Of a DNA stretch of 64,000 nucleotides, positions 43,486 through 51,769 are shown in pieces (positions within the stretch are counted from its first letter, which is position 1; each line of letters starts with the position of its first letter). The stretch is taken from contig CASDOZ010000009.1 in assembly GCA_949282265.1 (NCBI GenBank), forward strand, positions 1-64,000, read 5' to 3'. The notes beneath the pieces were generated by a model, which worked only from the letters and a program-made list of their open reading frames with translations, was not told the DNA's origin and did no database searches. The position numbers were made by a program, and so were the translations under genes. The DNA is from an uncultured Bacteroidales bacterium. Lineage in GTDB: Bacteria; Bacteroidota; Bacteroidia; Bacteroidales; Paludibacteraceae.

Positions 43486-46260
43486 ATGAAACGATTTCTT
43501 TTTTCTGTGTTTTTGTCCTGCGTGTGCGGATTAAGCGTTTTTGCCGCACGTTTGAGTCCGGATGCACAAATCAGCCTGATTACCTGCACACCGGGTAATG
43601 CCTTATACACCATGTTCGGACATACGGCCATACGTGTTTTTGATCCGGCGGTTCCGACAGATGTCGTTTTCAACTATGGAATGTTCAGTTTTTATGCTGA
43701 TCATTTTTACAGCCGTTTCGTAAAAGGAGAAACGGATTATGAGTTGGGAATCAACTCCATGAATTCATTCAGGCAGGAATACGCGGCAAACGGACGTGCT
43801 GTTTATGAACAGGTGCTGAATCTGACGCAAAATGAAAAAGAGGCTTTGCTGGATGCTCTTCTGGTGAATTACCGGCCGGAAAACCGTGTGTACCGTTATA
43901 ATTTCGTATATGACAATTGTGCAACAAGGCCCTATTATCTGATAAAGGAAAGCTTGCAAGGAACATTGGAAGCACCGGACTTTGCAGCCCGGCGGGATAC
44001 TTATCGTCATATCATAGATCACTATACGGGCAGCACATCCTGGGCCGCGTTCGGCATAAACCTGATATTCGGTAAAGATGCAGACCGGATAATGACAACT
44101 GAACAACGGTTGTTCTTGCCGGAAGAACTGATGAATTTTGTCTCGGAGGCGACCATACAAAATGGCACCGCAAAGAAGAAACTGGTTGATTGGGAACAGA
44201 CCGGCGTGTTTCAGGTGCCGGAGTGTGGCGGAATTGGCATGCCGCAAATTGTCGTGATTCTTGTCGTCTTGTTTACCATCCTGCTGTCAATATGGGATTT
44301 GCGTCGTGGCAAGATAGCCTGGTGGTATGATGCATTGTGCTTTTTGTTGTATGGTTTGTTGGGAACGCTCATGTTTTACCTGTCGTTCGTGTCGTTGCAC
44401 CCGCTTGTCAAGCACAATTTCAACTTGCTGCTTCTGAACCCGCTTATGTTCATTCCTTTTGTGCTGTGCCTTTTCGGCAAGGGAAGGAAAATACTGGCCC
44501 GCATACATTGGATATTTCTTGCTTATTATATGCTGTCGTTGGTTGTGTGGCTCTGTTCCGGGCAGACGAAACATGCTTTTGCATGGATAGTTGTGGCTCA
44601 TCTGTTACGGATAGTCTTTGTCTGGCATACACCACGGAAAATCCGTAGTTCATTCTCCCGGACATCCAAGGCTTTGGTTGTCATGGCTGTTGCATGCCTT
44701 TTTCCTGTTATTGCAACGGCGCAGGCTACACAGTCGGTTCCGCGCTTGTTGGTCACAGTGGTTGTTGATGGCTTGCAACGTCAGAATCTGGAACGCCTCG
44801 AACATTATCTGGGGCAGGGTGGACTGCGCACATTGTTGCAGGAAGGTTCGTGTTTCTCTTATGTCTGTTTTCCGCAAACCGTGAACGGAGGCGTGGAAAC
44901 TGTTGCAACCATCTGTACCGGTACGGTGCCTTATTATCATGGAATCATGGGAGATTTTGTGTTTTGCCCGCAGGAACGTTCCGTGCACCATAGCCTGACT
45001 GCCGGTGAACATAGCGGAATAGGAACGGATGAAGACATGTCACCGAAAAATCTGCTGGCTACTACATTCGCGGATGAACTGAAACTGGCCTATGGAAAGG
45101 AATGCAAAATATATGCAGTAGGAGTAGATGCAGCGGAAACGGTTGTGCTGGCCGGACATAATGCAAACGCCGTGGCATGGCTGGATGACAAGGAACTGCG
45201 ATGGGCAAGTACCAATTGTTATGCGGAAGGCCTTCCTGCGTCTGCGGATGAAATGAACATGAATGGCCGATTCATGCAGATGGCAGGGCGTGAGTGGACT
45301 CCGCGTATGGATTGCAGCCTCTATCTGTCGCCAACGGAAAAGGAATTGAAGAATGGATTCGCTTACCAGCCGCTGCAACAACAGGGCAATGCGGATGCAC
45401 CCATCCTGAAAAAGACTCCGTCGGCCAACGCCCTTGTTATCGAACTGGCTTTGAAAATTCTGGAGCAGGAACATTTGGGCGATGATTTGAAACCGGACAT
45501 GCTAATGCTGCATCTGACAACGGAAACACCTGCCGGAACGGGTGATATGATTGCTACGGCAGAGCAGGAAGATATGTACATGCGTCTGAATCAGGATCTG
45601 GGCCTTTTCCTGGACCAGCTTGTCAAACGTGTCGGAAAGGATAATTTGTTGGTCGCTCTGGTCGGTAAACCCAATGCCGGCTATGGAACTGCCAGGCTCG
45701 AAACAAATGGTATCCCGGCCGGATATTTCAATACGGAACGTTCCGCCGCCTTGATTAATACGTATTTAATGGCTTTATACGGACATGAGCGTTGGATTGA
45801 TGGCTGTTATGACAATCATATTTATCTGAACCGCATATTGATTGAACAACGTAAAATGGACCTGGAGAAAATACAGGAGCAGGTTGCCTGTTTCTTGATG
45901 GAATTCGAGGGTGTGCAGACTGCCTATACGGTTTCACAATTGCGTGCATTGGCTCCGGACGAATTGGACAGGAGTAATAAATTGCAGAATTCCTGCCATA
46001 TAAGAACGTGCGGCGATGTGATGTTTACGCTCCAGCCGGGCTGGGTCGTTGCTGATGAACAGAACCGGCCAATTGACCGCATACAGGAAATGAACCCTAC
46101 CGTACCGCTTTTTTTGTGGGGAATGAATGTCGGAAACCGTCGTGTGGATGATATGATTTCGGCCACGGAGATTGCTCCTTATCTGTGTCGTCGCATGTCC
46201 GTTCCTTTTCCGAATGCTTGTCTTGGTCAGGAGAGCATAACAGACGGCACGCGGCAGTGA
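43486..46260 (+). CDS. DUF4105 membrane protein fused to a degenerate alkaline-phosphatase domain
   Basis: 924 residues. A signal peptide (1-20) precedes a DUF4105 (Lnb N-terminal) periplasmic domain, about 22-240, with MFGHTAIRV and VYDNCATRP, a His-then-Cys order suggesting a thiol enzyme. About five membrane helices span 253-380. Residues 396-414 look like a buried second signal peptide ending ATAQA, then comes an alkaline phosphatase/PafA-like domain (419-910) that keeps the first ligand motif VVVDGL (Asp428), CTGTVPYYHGI and TEIAPYL. The TADHG-type motif reads VGKPN (726-730), the D-x-x-x-H motif and last His are gone, and no nucleophile Thr is evident at T-x-P-G-H. Probably a pseudo-phosphatase born by gene fusion. 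Confidence 0.8.
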   Translation: MKRFLFSVFLSCVCGLSVFAARLSPDAQISLITCTPGNALYTMFGHTAIRVFDPAVPTDVVFNYGMFSFYADHFYSRFVKGETDYELGINSMNSFRQEYAANGRAVYEQVLNLTQNEKEALLDALLVNYRPENRVYRYNFVYDNCATRPYYLIKESLQGTLEAPDFAARRDTYRHIIDHYTGSTSWAAFGINLIFGKDADRIMTTEQRLFLPEELMNFVSEATIQNGTAKKKLVDWEQTGVFQVPECGGIGMPQIVVILVVLFTILLSIWDLRRGKIAWWYDALCFLLYGLLGTLMFYLSFVSLHPLVKHNFNLLLLNPLMFIPFVLCLFGKGRKILARIHWIFLAYYMLSLVVWLCSGQTKHAFAWIVVAHLLRIVFVWHTPRKIRSSFSRTSKALVVMAVACLFPVIATAQATQSVPRLLVTVVVDGLQRQNLERLEHYLGQGGLRTLLQEGSCFSYVCFPQTVNGGVETVATICTGTVPYYHGIMGDFVFCPQERSVHHSLTAGEHSGIGTDEDMSPKNLLATTFADELKLAYGKECKIYAVGVDAAETVVLAGHNANAVAWLDDKELRWASTNCYAEGLPASADEMNMNGRFMQMAGREWTPRMDCSLYLSPTEKELKNGFAYQPLQQQGNADAPILKKTPSANALVIELALKILEQEHLGDDLKPDMLMLHLTTETPAGTGDMIATAEQEDMYMRLNQDLGLFLDQLVKRVGKDNLLVALVGKPNAGYGTARLETNGIPAGYFNTERSAALINTYLMALYGHERWIDGCYDNHIYLNRILIEQRKMDLEKIQEQVACFLMEFEGVQTAYTVSQLRALAPDELDRSNKLQNSCHIRTCGDVMFTLQPGWVVADEQNRPIDRIQEMNPTVPLFLWGMNVGNRRVDDMISATEIAPYLCRRMSVPFPNACLGQESITDGTRQ

Positions 46261-46281
46261 TTATGAAAATCATGTAAATAT

Positions 46282-46315
46282 AAAAGAGCCGGCAAGGTTT
46301 CCTGCCGGCTCTTTT
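46282..46315. terminator. bidirectional terminator between the fusion gene and rubrerythrin
   Basis: AAAAGAGCCGGCA (46282-46294) pairs with TGCCGGCTCTTTT (46303-46315). With A- and T-tracts on either side it can serve both convergent genes. Confidence 0.9.
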
Positions 46316-46347
46316 ATTGCTGGTACAAAACAGTACCCGGGATTTTC

Positions 46348-46896
46348 TTATTTCTTGAAATAACGGTTGAACAATCCTTCGAAACCTTTGCCATGGCGGG
46401 CTTCATCCTTGGCCATTTCATGTACGGTGTCATGAATGGCATCCAGGTTCAACTCTTTGGCGCGTTTTGCAATGCGCATTTTGTCGGCGCAGGCTCCGCT
46501 TTCGGCATTCATGCGTTTTTCCAGATTGGTTTTCGTATCCCAAACCACATCGCCAAGCAATTCTGCAAATTTGGCGCAATGTTCGGCTTCTTCCCAGGCA
46601 TAACGTTTGAATGCCTCGGCAATTTCGGGATAGCCCTCGCGGTCGGCCTGGCGGCTCATGGCCAAATACATGCCGACTTCGGTAGCTTCGCCCATGAAGT
46701 GAGCATTGAGGTCCTTGATCATCTCATCATCACAACCTTTGGCTACGCCAATGACGTGTTCCGTTACGAATTCCAGTTGACCCTCAACCAGTTCGGTGAA
46801 CTTGCTGCCGGGTACGCCGCATTGCGGGCATTTTACAGGAGGTTCTGTTCCTTCGTGTACATAACCGCACACGCTGCAAATGAATTTCTTAATCAT
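46348..46896 (-). CDS. rubrerythrin with N-terminal rubredoxin-like domain
   Basis: 182 residues. The rubredoxin-like zinc/iron knuckles come first ([22 protein letters not shown]), then a four-helix ferritin-like di-iron domain with [18 protein letters not shown] and [12 protein letters not shown]. This is the reverse of the classic order, as in reverse rubrerythrins of anaerobes, which reduce hydrogen peroxide to water. It forms a leftward operon with a mini-rubredoxin gene and a PerR-type regulator, which fits peroxide defence. Cytoplasmic. Confidence 0.93.
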   Translation of the reverse strand: MIKKFICSVCGYVHEGTEPPVKCPQCGVPGSKFTELVEGQLEFVTEHVIGVAKGCDDEMIKDLNAHFMGEATEVGMYLAMSRQADREGYPEIAEAFKRYAWEEAEHCAKFAELLGDVVWDTKTNLEKRMNAESGACADKMRIAKRAKELNLDAIHDTVHEMAKDEARHGKGFEGLFNRYFKK

Positions 46897-46957
46897 AATC
46901 TTAAAACTTTTAATTGTGAAACTTATGTGTTTTGTGTCGTATAAAAATATCTGATCC

Positions 46958-47083
46958 TCACGCCGGCCTTTGGTCGGTTATTTCAACAAACTTGCTTGCC
47001 GGTTGCTTGCATTTGGGGCAGAATTCCGGCGGGTTTTCTCCTTCGTGGATATACCCGCATACTGTACATTTCCATTTTTTCAT
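46958..47083 (-). CDS. 41-residue rubredoxin-like protein
   Basis: A short frame ([20 protein letters not shown] at the start, ending DQRPA) with two C-x2-C knuckles: CTVC and CPKC. It closely resembles the N-terminal domain of the rubrerythrin encoded 61 bases downstream, as if that domain were duplicated as a free protein. It lies 29 bases after the PerR-type gene on the same strand. A likely role is electron transfer to rubrerythrin. It is shorter than typical rubredoxins (about 52 residues), so it may bind iron as a rubrerythrin-type knuckle only. Confidence 0.75.
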   Translation of the reverse strand: MKKWKCTVCGYIHEGENPPEFCPKCKQPASKFVEITDQRPA

Positions 47084-47112
47084 ATGTCCATTTTTTTTCA
47101 GGTTGGATAGTT

Positions 47113-47532
47113 TTAACGGCATTTGCACGAATGGCATATGCCATAATATGATATTTCTACTTTATGTATCTCCTTGCCGCTTGATTCGGGCAAGGCAAAT
47201 ATTTCTTCTTCCGGGAAAAAATCTTCTATTTTTCCACAACAGCTGCAAATGAAATGTGCATGTGGCTGAATGCAGCCATCAAACCGCTGGTTCTTCTCAT
47301 CCAGACTCAGGTTTAAAATGATGCCGGCATCGGAGAACAGTTTGAGCGTGTTGTATATTGTTGTTTTCGACAGGGTCGGCATGGTTGCCGACAAGCCTGC
47401 GTAGATTTCATCGGCCGTCGGATGCGTATGGTTTGTCAACAAATAGTTAAGAATCGCAATGCGCTGTACCGATGGTTTAATGCCGTGATGCTGCATTCGT
47501 TCTATAATCGTATCTTGTTGTTTCCTTACCAC
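47113..47532 (-). CDS. Fur-family regulator, PerR type
   Basis: 139 residues. An N-terminal winged helix (KPSVQRIAILNYLLTNHTHPTADEIY, then LSKTTIYNTLKLFSDAG) precedes the dimer and metal domain with the HAHFIC motif and two C-x2-C pairs (CSCC near the middle, CHSC at the end) that bind structural zinc. Coupling to rubredoxin and rubrerythrin genes, rather than iron uptake, points to a PerR peroxide sensor using metal-catalysed His oxidation. A TAATTTTG promoter box lies 31 bases upstream; the protein may repress its own operon. Confidence 0.9.
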   Translation of the reverse strand: MVRKQQDTIIERMQHHGIKPSVQRIAILNYLLTNHTHPTADEIYAGLSATMPTLSKTTIYNTLKLFSDAGIILNLSLDEKNQRFDGCIQPHAHFICSCCGKIEDFFPEEEIFALPESSGKEIHKVEISYYGICHSCKCR

Positions 47533-47563
47533 TTTTGTATTCGTTACAATTTTGTTTTCGTTG

Positions 47564-47571
47564 CAAAATTA
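47564..47571 (-). promoter_or_regulatory. -7 box for the PerR-rubrerythrin operon
   Basis: Reads TAATTTTG on the minus strand, ending 31 bases before the regulator's start. Confidence 0.55.
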
Positions 47572-48148
47572 GTCGATTTCCGATAACCGTCCAAGAAAAT
47601 AAACATAATTTAATACAGTTTCTGCTCGTATGCATACAATGTGTTTATATTCAATAATTTGTGCTGTTGTACAAGTTGTCTGAAATATTAGGAAACATAA
47701 TCTGTTTATAAAAAAACGTGTAATTTACATCAAAATGGTTTGTCTATTAAAAAATTTTTGTACATATTTGCAAAAGCAATAGCCCAAAAAAGATGTTGCA
47801 GTTTTCAAAATTGTTAGTTAATTTTGCGCCAACATTGACTGACATGGGAAATGTAAGTTTATTCTCGTTAAGTGAATCTGGATAATTCTTTTTGAAGGGG
47901 GATAAGCGGACATCTTTCTGCATATGTTATATGCGTGGGCTGTTGCTTGTTTTTCTTCAAGGCATATTCCAGAGCCAACTTAACGGAATGAGCGTAGTCC
48001 ACGCTTTTTTAGCCTGTTTTTTTTCTTTTCTTTGGTTTCTCCTTCGTTTGTTGCCCTTTACGCTGTCCGTATCCATGATGTAAGGAGCGGTCCGGCTTTT
48101 TTTGCGGACAGTTTCCTGCTTATATGTCTGGCTCTTCGGCAAGCAAAA

Positions 48149-48195
48149 GAGGCTGCGTCTGTTTGAAGTGACCCCCAAAAGTTAGACACAGCCTC
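48149..48195. repeat. hairpin with IS3-like end motif in its loop
   Basis: GAGGCTGCGTCT (48149-48160) pairs with AGACACAGCCTC (48184-48195) with one mismatch. The loop contains GTGACCCCCAAAAGTT. Just downstream of the yeiH-type stop, it may also end that leftward transcript. Confidence 0.5.
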
Positions 48196-48220
48196 ATGTT
48201 GTTTTTATGTTTTTTGTGGA

Positions 48221-49303
48221 CTAAAACATTGGTACAATGTATTTTGTCAGCAGATAACCTCCAACAACGAGCCATACATACAATAGTCCGGCCAGCAGGA
48301 AAGGTTTGGCGCCCGCCTGTTTGAATTTGTCTATGCTTGTTTCTGTTCCAAGGGCGGTCATGGCCATGGTCAGCATGAAAGTGTCTGCATATTCGATTGC
48401 TCCGTTCAGTGGAATCTCCTTGACGCTTTCAACGCCAAGCATGTGCTGCAGCAATGTATTCAGGCAAATGATTCCGATAAATCCGAACGCGAACCAGGGA
48501 ATGGTGATTTTGCTTTTTCCCTTGTATGCAATGGCTTCTTGCCCTTCGTTTCGTTTGCGGCCGCCCAATGCAAATCCCATGATGACAAGTACCGGTGCCA
48601 GCATCATGACGCGTATCATTTTGGTGATGGTCGCCGTGCCTGCAATGCCGAGCGTATCCGTCGGGTCCATGGCGTTACCGGCTCCGGCCACGTGTGCCAC
48701 TTCGTGCAGCGTGCTCCCTGTGTAGATGGCGGTTCCGGTGTCGCCAAGTGCGTCCAGCATGCCTGTGCGATACATAATCGGATACAAGAACATGGAGATT
48801 GTTCCGAATATGACAACAGTGGATACGGCAATGGCTGTCTTATGGCTTTCGCATTTAACAACCGGTTCGGCACCCAACACCGCAGCGGCTCCGCATATCG
48901 CACTGCCGGTGGCGGTCATCAAGGCTGTGTCTTTGTCCATTCGCAGCAATTTGCCCAATCCGATACCTAAAAAAATCGTACCTGCCACAACGATTGTGTC
49001 AATAATGATGGCGGGTAGTCCGACGGCGGCAACCTGTGTCAAAGTCAGCCGAAAACCGTAAAGGACGATACCGGCACGCAAAATCTGCTTGGTGCAGAAT
49101 TTTATGCCGGGAACCCATGTCTCAGGGAGTTTGTTGCGCAGACTGTTGGCATACAGCATGCCCAGAATGATTCCGATGATCAGCGGACTGAGCGAAAGGC
49201 TTTTTACAAATGGAATTTCTGCCAGGTAAAAGGCAGCAAAGGAGAACAGGGCTATCAGCAAAATGCCGTGAATGGTGTTGGCGCGGTTTTCTTTGTCGAA
49301 CAT
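48221..49303 (-). CDS. YeiH-family (UPF0324) membrane transporter
   Basis: 360 residues with about ten membrane helices. LSPLIIGIILGMLYAN, the GIVLYGFRLTLTQV helix, TATGSAICGAAAVLGAEPV and TGSTLHEVAHVAGAG are the conserved segments of the UPF0324/YeiH family, often annotated as putative sulfate exporters. Experimental knowledge of the substrate is thin. Usually linked to a LysR regulator, but none is adjacent here. Monocistronic and leftward, with a TATTTTTG promoter box about 33 bases upstream. Confidence 0.88.
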   Translation of the reverse strand: MFDKENRANTIHGILLIALFSFAAFYLAEIPFVKSLSLSPLIIGIILGMLYANSLRNKLPETWVPGIKFCTKQILRAGIVLYGFRLTLTQVAAVGLPAIIIDTIVVAGTIFLGIGLGKLLRMDKDTALMTATGSAICGAAAVLGAEPVVKCESHKTAIAVSTVVIFGTISMFLYPIMYRTGMLDALGDTGTAIYTGSTLHEVAHVAGAGNAMDPTDTLGIAGTATITKMIRVMMLAPVLVIMGFALGGRKRNEGQEAIAYKGKSKITIPWFAFGFIGIICLNTLLQHMLGVESVKEIPLNGAIEYADTFMLTMAMTALGTETSIDKFKQAGAKPFLLAGLLYVWLVVGGYLLTKYIVPMF

Positions 49304-49335
49304 ATCTTTTGTTTTTTGTGTTTGTTTTCCGTCTG

Positions 49336-49343
49336 CAAAAATA
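49336..49343 (-). promoter_or_regulatory. -7 box for the YeiH-type gene
   Basis: Reads TATTTTTG on the minus strand, ending 32 bases before the start codon. Confidence 0.45.
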
Positions 49344-49523
49344 CATGGTTCGGACTCGCCAACCTATTCACTTTTTTTTATGGATTATAACCGGAAGTAA
49401 TGGCAGGCAGGAGCGGCGGTTTATTCCGGCATTTGATGTTTTCCTGTCGGCGTGAAAACGGCGCATGAAGGACGATCTGCCGATTGTCCTTCATGCGCCG
49501 CCAATGTGTGGTGTTGCCCGGGC

Positions 49524-50600
49524 TTATTTGATTTTTATCGTGGTAATCGGTTGCTGTTTGACGGTATCGAGCGGAACAGCCTGGTAGCGCGTGCGTCCGA
49601 AATCGATATTGGTGAGGTCAAAGCAACGGATGGCGCTGTTGTGCATGGTACGGTAATAAATTTTCCGGTTTTTTATGTCCGTGGCCGATGTCCATTGTGT
49701 GGCGCTTGGGATATTGGCCGGTACATGCCCTGCGGGAAATTCGACACCAGTCGGGATGTCGAAATTATTCAGGATTTGGAAGCATTGCAAAACGGTTTCT
49801 TGTGCAGTTTCCTGTTGCGGTGCAGTGGCTTGGTAAAATGCAGCCCTTACAAACCGCGAGGGTGGGGTAACATCGCCGGGCAAACCTAAAAATCCGCTTC
49901 CAGCTCCGAATGGTTGCAATTTGGCTGCACCTAAATTTTGTGCGGGTGCACTGCCTGGAAACAAATTCACGTAGTTGTTCAGGTTGGTCAGTTGCCATTT
50001 GAAGTCGGGCGAATTGGTCAGTACACCCAACGTGTTTTCATAAAAAACAGGCTTCTCGTCTATGATTTCCAGCACGATTTGCCGACCGCTTTTGTCAGAA
50101 AAACGCCAGTGCACGGTCGATGCGCGTGGGTCTATGGCAACCACATGTATTTTACTGACAGCTTCTTTAACTTCATCAACAGTGGTGCATTGCCCTAATA
50201 ACCACGGAACAAGTTGCAGGTCGGCGATACTGCGGTTTTTCTCGGCGGGCTTATAAGTTTCGTATTTGCCGTAGTTGGGGAAATAGAACAAGCCAGCGGA
50301 AAGTCCTGCCTCATTCAGCCCTTCGGCAATAAATTCCTTTTGCTCGACGGCAAAGCCTACATAGCCGTATTTGGCAGTAAATTGCATGCCATTTTGCCCG
50401 CCGGGGATGTAGGATTGTTGTGTGTATCCGCGCGGCACAACGATGTATTGGCTGTTCAGGTCGCTTCCGCCCCATTCAATGGTGCGTGCAAGGATATGTG
50501 TGCTGTCTTTGGCGGTCAAGGTTATGCCTGTGCAAGCCAGGGCAGTTTGGGTTACGGCAGCCGTTGCGGCAACCAATAGCGTACTAATTTTTCGTTTCAT
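49524..50600 (-). CDS. choloylglycine hydrolase family protein (bile-salt or penicillin-V-acylase type)
   Basis: 358 residues. A signal peptide ends in QTALA, immediately before Cys23 (CTGITL); after cleavage Cys is the N-terminal nucleophile of this Ntn-hydrolase family. Arg39 in ARTIEW, the Asn in LTNSPDF and the Arg in PSRFVRAAF match the remaining active-site residues. Gram-positive bile-salt hydrolases have Asp at the position of Glu42 here, as I recall, so substrate preference (conjugated bile salts, penicillin V or acyl-homoserine lactones) is open. Periplasmic. Starts about 70 bases downstream of the dehydrogenase gene, so the two may be co-transcribed. Confidence 0.9.
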   Translation of the reverse strand: MKRKISTLLVAATAAVTQTALACTGITLTAKDSTHILARTIEWGGSDLNSQYIVVPRGYTQQSYIPGGQNGMQFTAKYGYVGFAVEQKEFIAEGLNEAGLSAGLFYFPNYGKYETYKPAEKNRSIADLQLVPWLLGQCTTVDEVKEAVSKIHVVAIDPRASTVHWRFSDKSGRQIVLEIIDEKPVFYENTLGVLTNSPDFKWQLTNLNNYVNLFPGSAPAQNLGAAKLQPFGAGSGFLGLPGDVTPPSRFVRAAFYQATAPQQETAQETVLQCFQILNNFDIPTGVEFPAGHVPANIPSATQWTSATDIKNRKIYYRTMHNSAIRCFDLTNIDFGRTRYQAVPLDTVKQQPITTIKIK

Positions 50601-50669
50601 AGAAAATAAATTTGAATTTGATAATGATTTTTTTTGCGTCGAATATAGCAGGGAACCTTCCCTTGTGGT

Positions 50670-51425
50670 TTAACGGGTTGTGCTGCCTGCCATGCGCATG
50701 ACTACCGAGCGTGGCAAAAAGCGTTCCATAAATGTGTTGAAACGATTGCCGAATTTGTGAATGGCTAATGGTTTGCCGCGCATAAGCATTTTGTAGCCGT
50801 ATTCGGCAACATCGTGGGCTGTTGCTTGTGGCAGGATTCTGGCTTTTTGCAGCGTATTTTGCGTGTTGGCCCTTTGGTGGAACTTGCTTTCGGTTACGCC
50901 CGGGCATAAGGTGGTTACGGTTACGCCCGTACCTTTCAGTTCAAAATTGACGCTCTCGGACAGGCTCAATACGAACGCTTTTGTGGCGGCGTATGCCGCC
51001 ATATATGGTACAGGCTCGAATGCGGCTGTGCTGGCTACGTTCATGATGCGTCCATGGCCGCGGGCTTTCATGTCGTGCGCAAACATTTTTGTGAAATAGG
51101 CTAAGCTGATCATGTTTAGTTGCAGCATGTTGCGTTCTTGTTCCCAATCTATTTGCGTATATTCACCGCTGGTGCCGAAACCGGCATTGTTTATGGCAAT
51201 GTCGATGGCAATATTTCTATGGCGCAAGTCGTGGTAAATAAATTCCGCATTGTCCGGCTGGCTGAGGTCGCTGGCATAGTAGGTTATGTTTTTATATTTT
51301 TGTTGGATGGCGTTCAGTTTGGATTCATTGCGTGCTACAAGAACCAAATCGTACTCTTTTTCGGCGAAGATGCGCATCAGTTCATAGCCGATGCCTTCGG
51401 TGGCACCTGTGATAAAAACGGTCAT
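50670..51425 (-). CDS. short-chain dehydrogenase/reductase
   Basis: 251 residues of the classical SDR fold: TGATEGIGYELM (cofactor loop), NNAGFGTSG, the catalytic Ser in VASTAAFEPV and YAATKAF (Tyr-x3-Lys). CPGVTESKFH follows the active site. The substrate cannot be told; the family handles many alcohols and ketones, and NADP preference is suggested by ARNESK after the second strand. It could act on steroids or bile acids given the neighbouring choloylglycine hydrolase, but that is speculation. A TATCTTTG box lies about 28 bases upstream. Confidence 0.85.
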   Translation of the reverse strand: MTVFITGATEGIGYELMRIFAEKEYDLVLVARNESKLNAIQQKYKNITYYASDLSQPDNAEFIYHDLRHRNIAIDIAINNAGFGTSGEYTQIDWEQERNMLQLNMISLAYFTKMFAHDMKARGHGRIMNVASTAAFEPVPYMAAYAATKAFVLSLSESVNFELKGTGVTVTTLCPGVTESKFHQRANTQNTLQKARILPQATAHDVAEYGYKMLMRGKPLAIHKFGNRFNTFMERFLPRSVVMRMAGSTTR

Positions 51426-51452
51426 AAATATTCTGATTAAAGGTTATGCTGG

Positions 51453-51460
51453 CAAAGATA
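51453..51460 (-). promoter_or_regulatory. -7 box for the dehydrogenase gene
   Basis: Reads TATCTTTG on the minus strand, 27 bases before the start codon. Confidence 0.5.
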
Positions 51461-51671
51461 ACAAACAAATCCAATAATCTTATTGTTTTCAAAAATTATT
51501 TGTGCTGGTTAATATCAGGCCATAGGCGATATGCAGCAGGCGGGAAACAAACCATATATATCATACAGATCTCCTTTTTTTTGCGTGGTAATAAAGCAAG
51601 GAATGTGTTAAAAAAAATTACTAATGTAAAATTTCCAAACAGTGCGCTTGCCTGTATGAAGTTTTATTTCC

Positions 51672-51679
51672 TAACTTTG
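51672..51679 (+). promoter_or_regulatory. -7 box for the surface-protein gene
   Basis: TAACTTTG, an exact TAnnTTTG match, leaves a leader of about 85 bases before the ATG at 51770. A small hairpin, ATAACC/GGTTAT, lies in that leader. Confidence 0.5.
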
Positions 51680-51769
51680 CCACATCTATTTATGTAACGG
51701 GGAATAACCTTGGTTATCTAAATACTAAAAAAAACAATACTAATTATTAATCATTTACAGTAAAACATT

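Larger units (their letters stand above)
47533..48220. other. gene-poor stretch with possible mobile-element remnant
   Basis: About 690 bases without an intact gene. 47564-47571 is the PerR-operon promoter box. TAATTTTG at 47819-47826 is an orphan rightward box. From 48178 back to 47890 the minus strand holds broken frames rich in Lys and Arg, and the hairpin at 48149-48195 carries TGACCCCCAAAAGTTAGACA, like ends of IS3-family elements. No full transposase is present. Confidence 0.4.
51426..51769. other. intergenic region with divergent promoter boxes
   Basis: About 340 AT-rich bases between the leftward dehydrogenase and the rightward surface-protein gene. It contains TATCTTTG (minus, 51453-51460) and TAACTTTG (plus, 51672-51679). 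No gene or large repeat is seen. Confidence 0.6.

Noticed and set aside
44683-46260. Phosphatase-like half of the fusion as a separate gene starting at Met400
   Set aside because: The frame is continuous with the DUF4105 half and no start signal is visible, so one fused gene is simpler, though internal initiation is not excluded.
50740-50749. Fourth copy of AAACGATTGC
   Set aside because: It lies inside the dehydrogenase coding sequence and lacks the opposing half-site, so it is probably chance.
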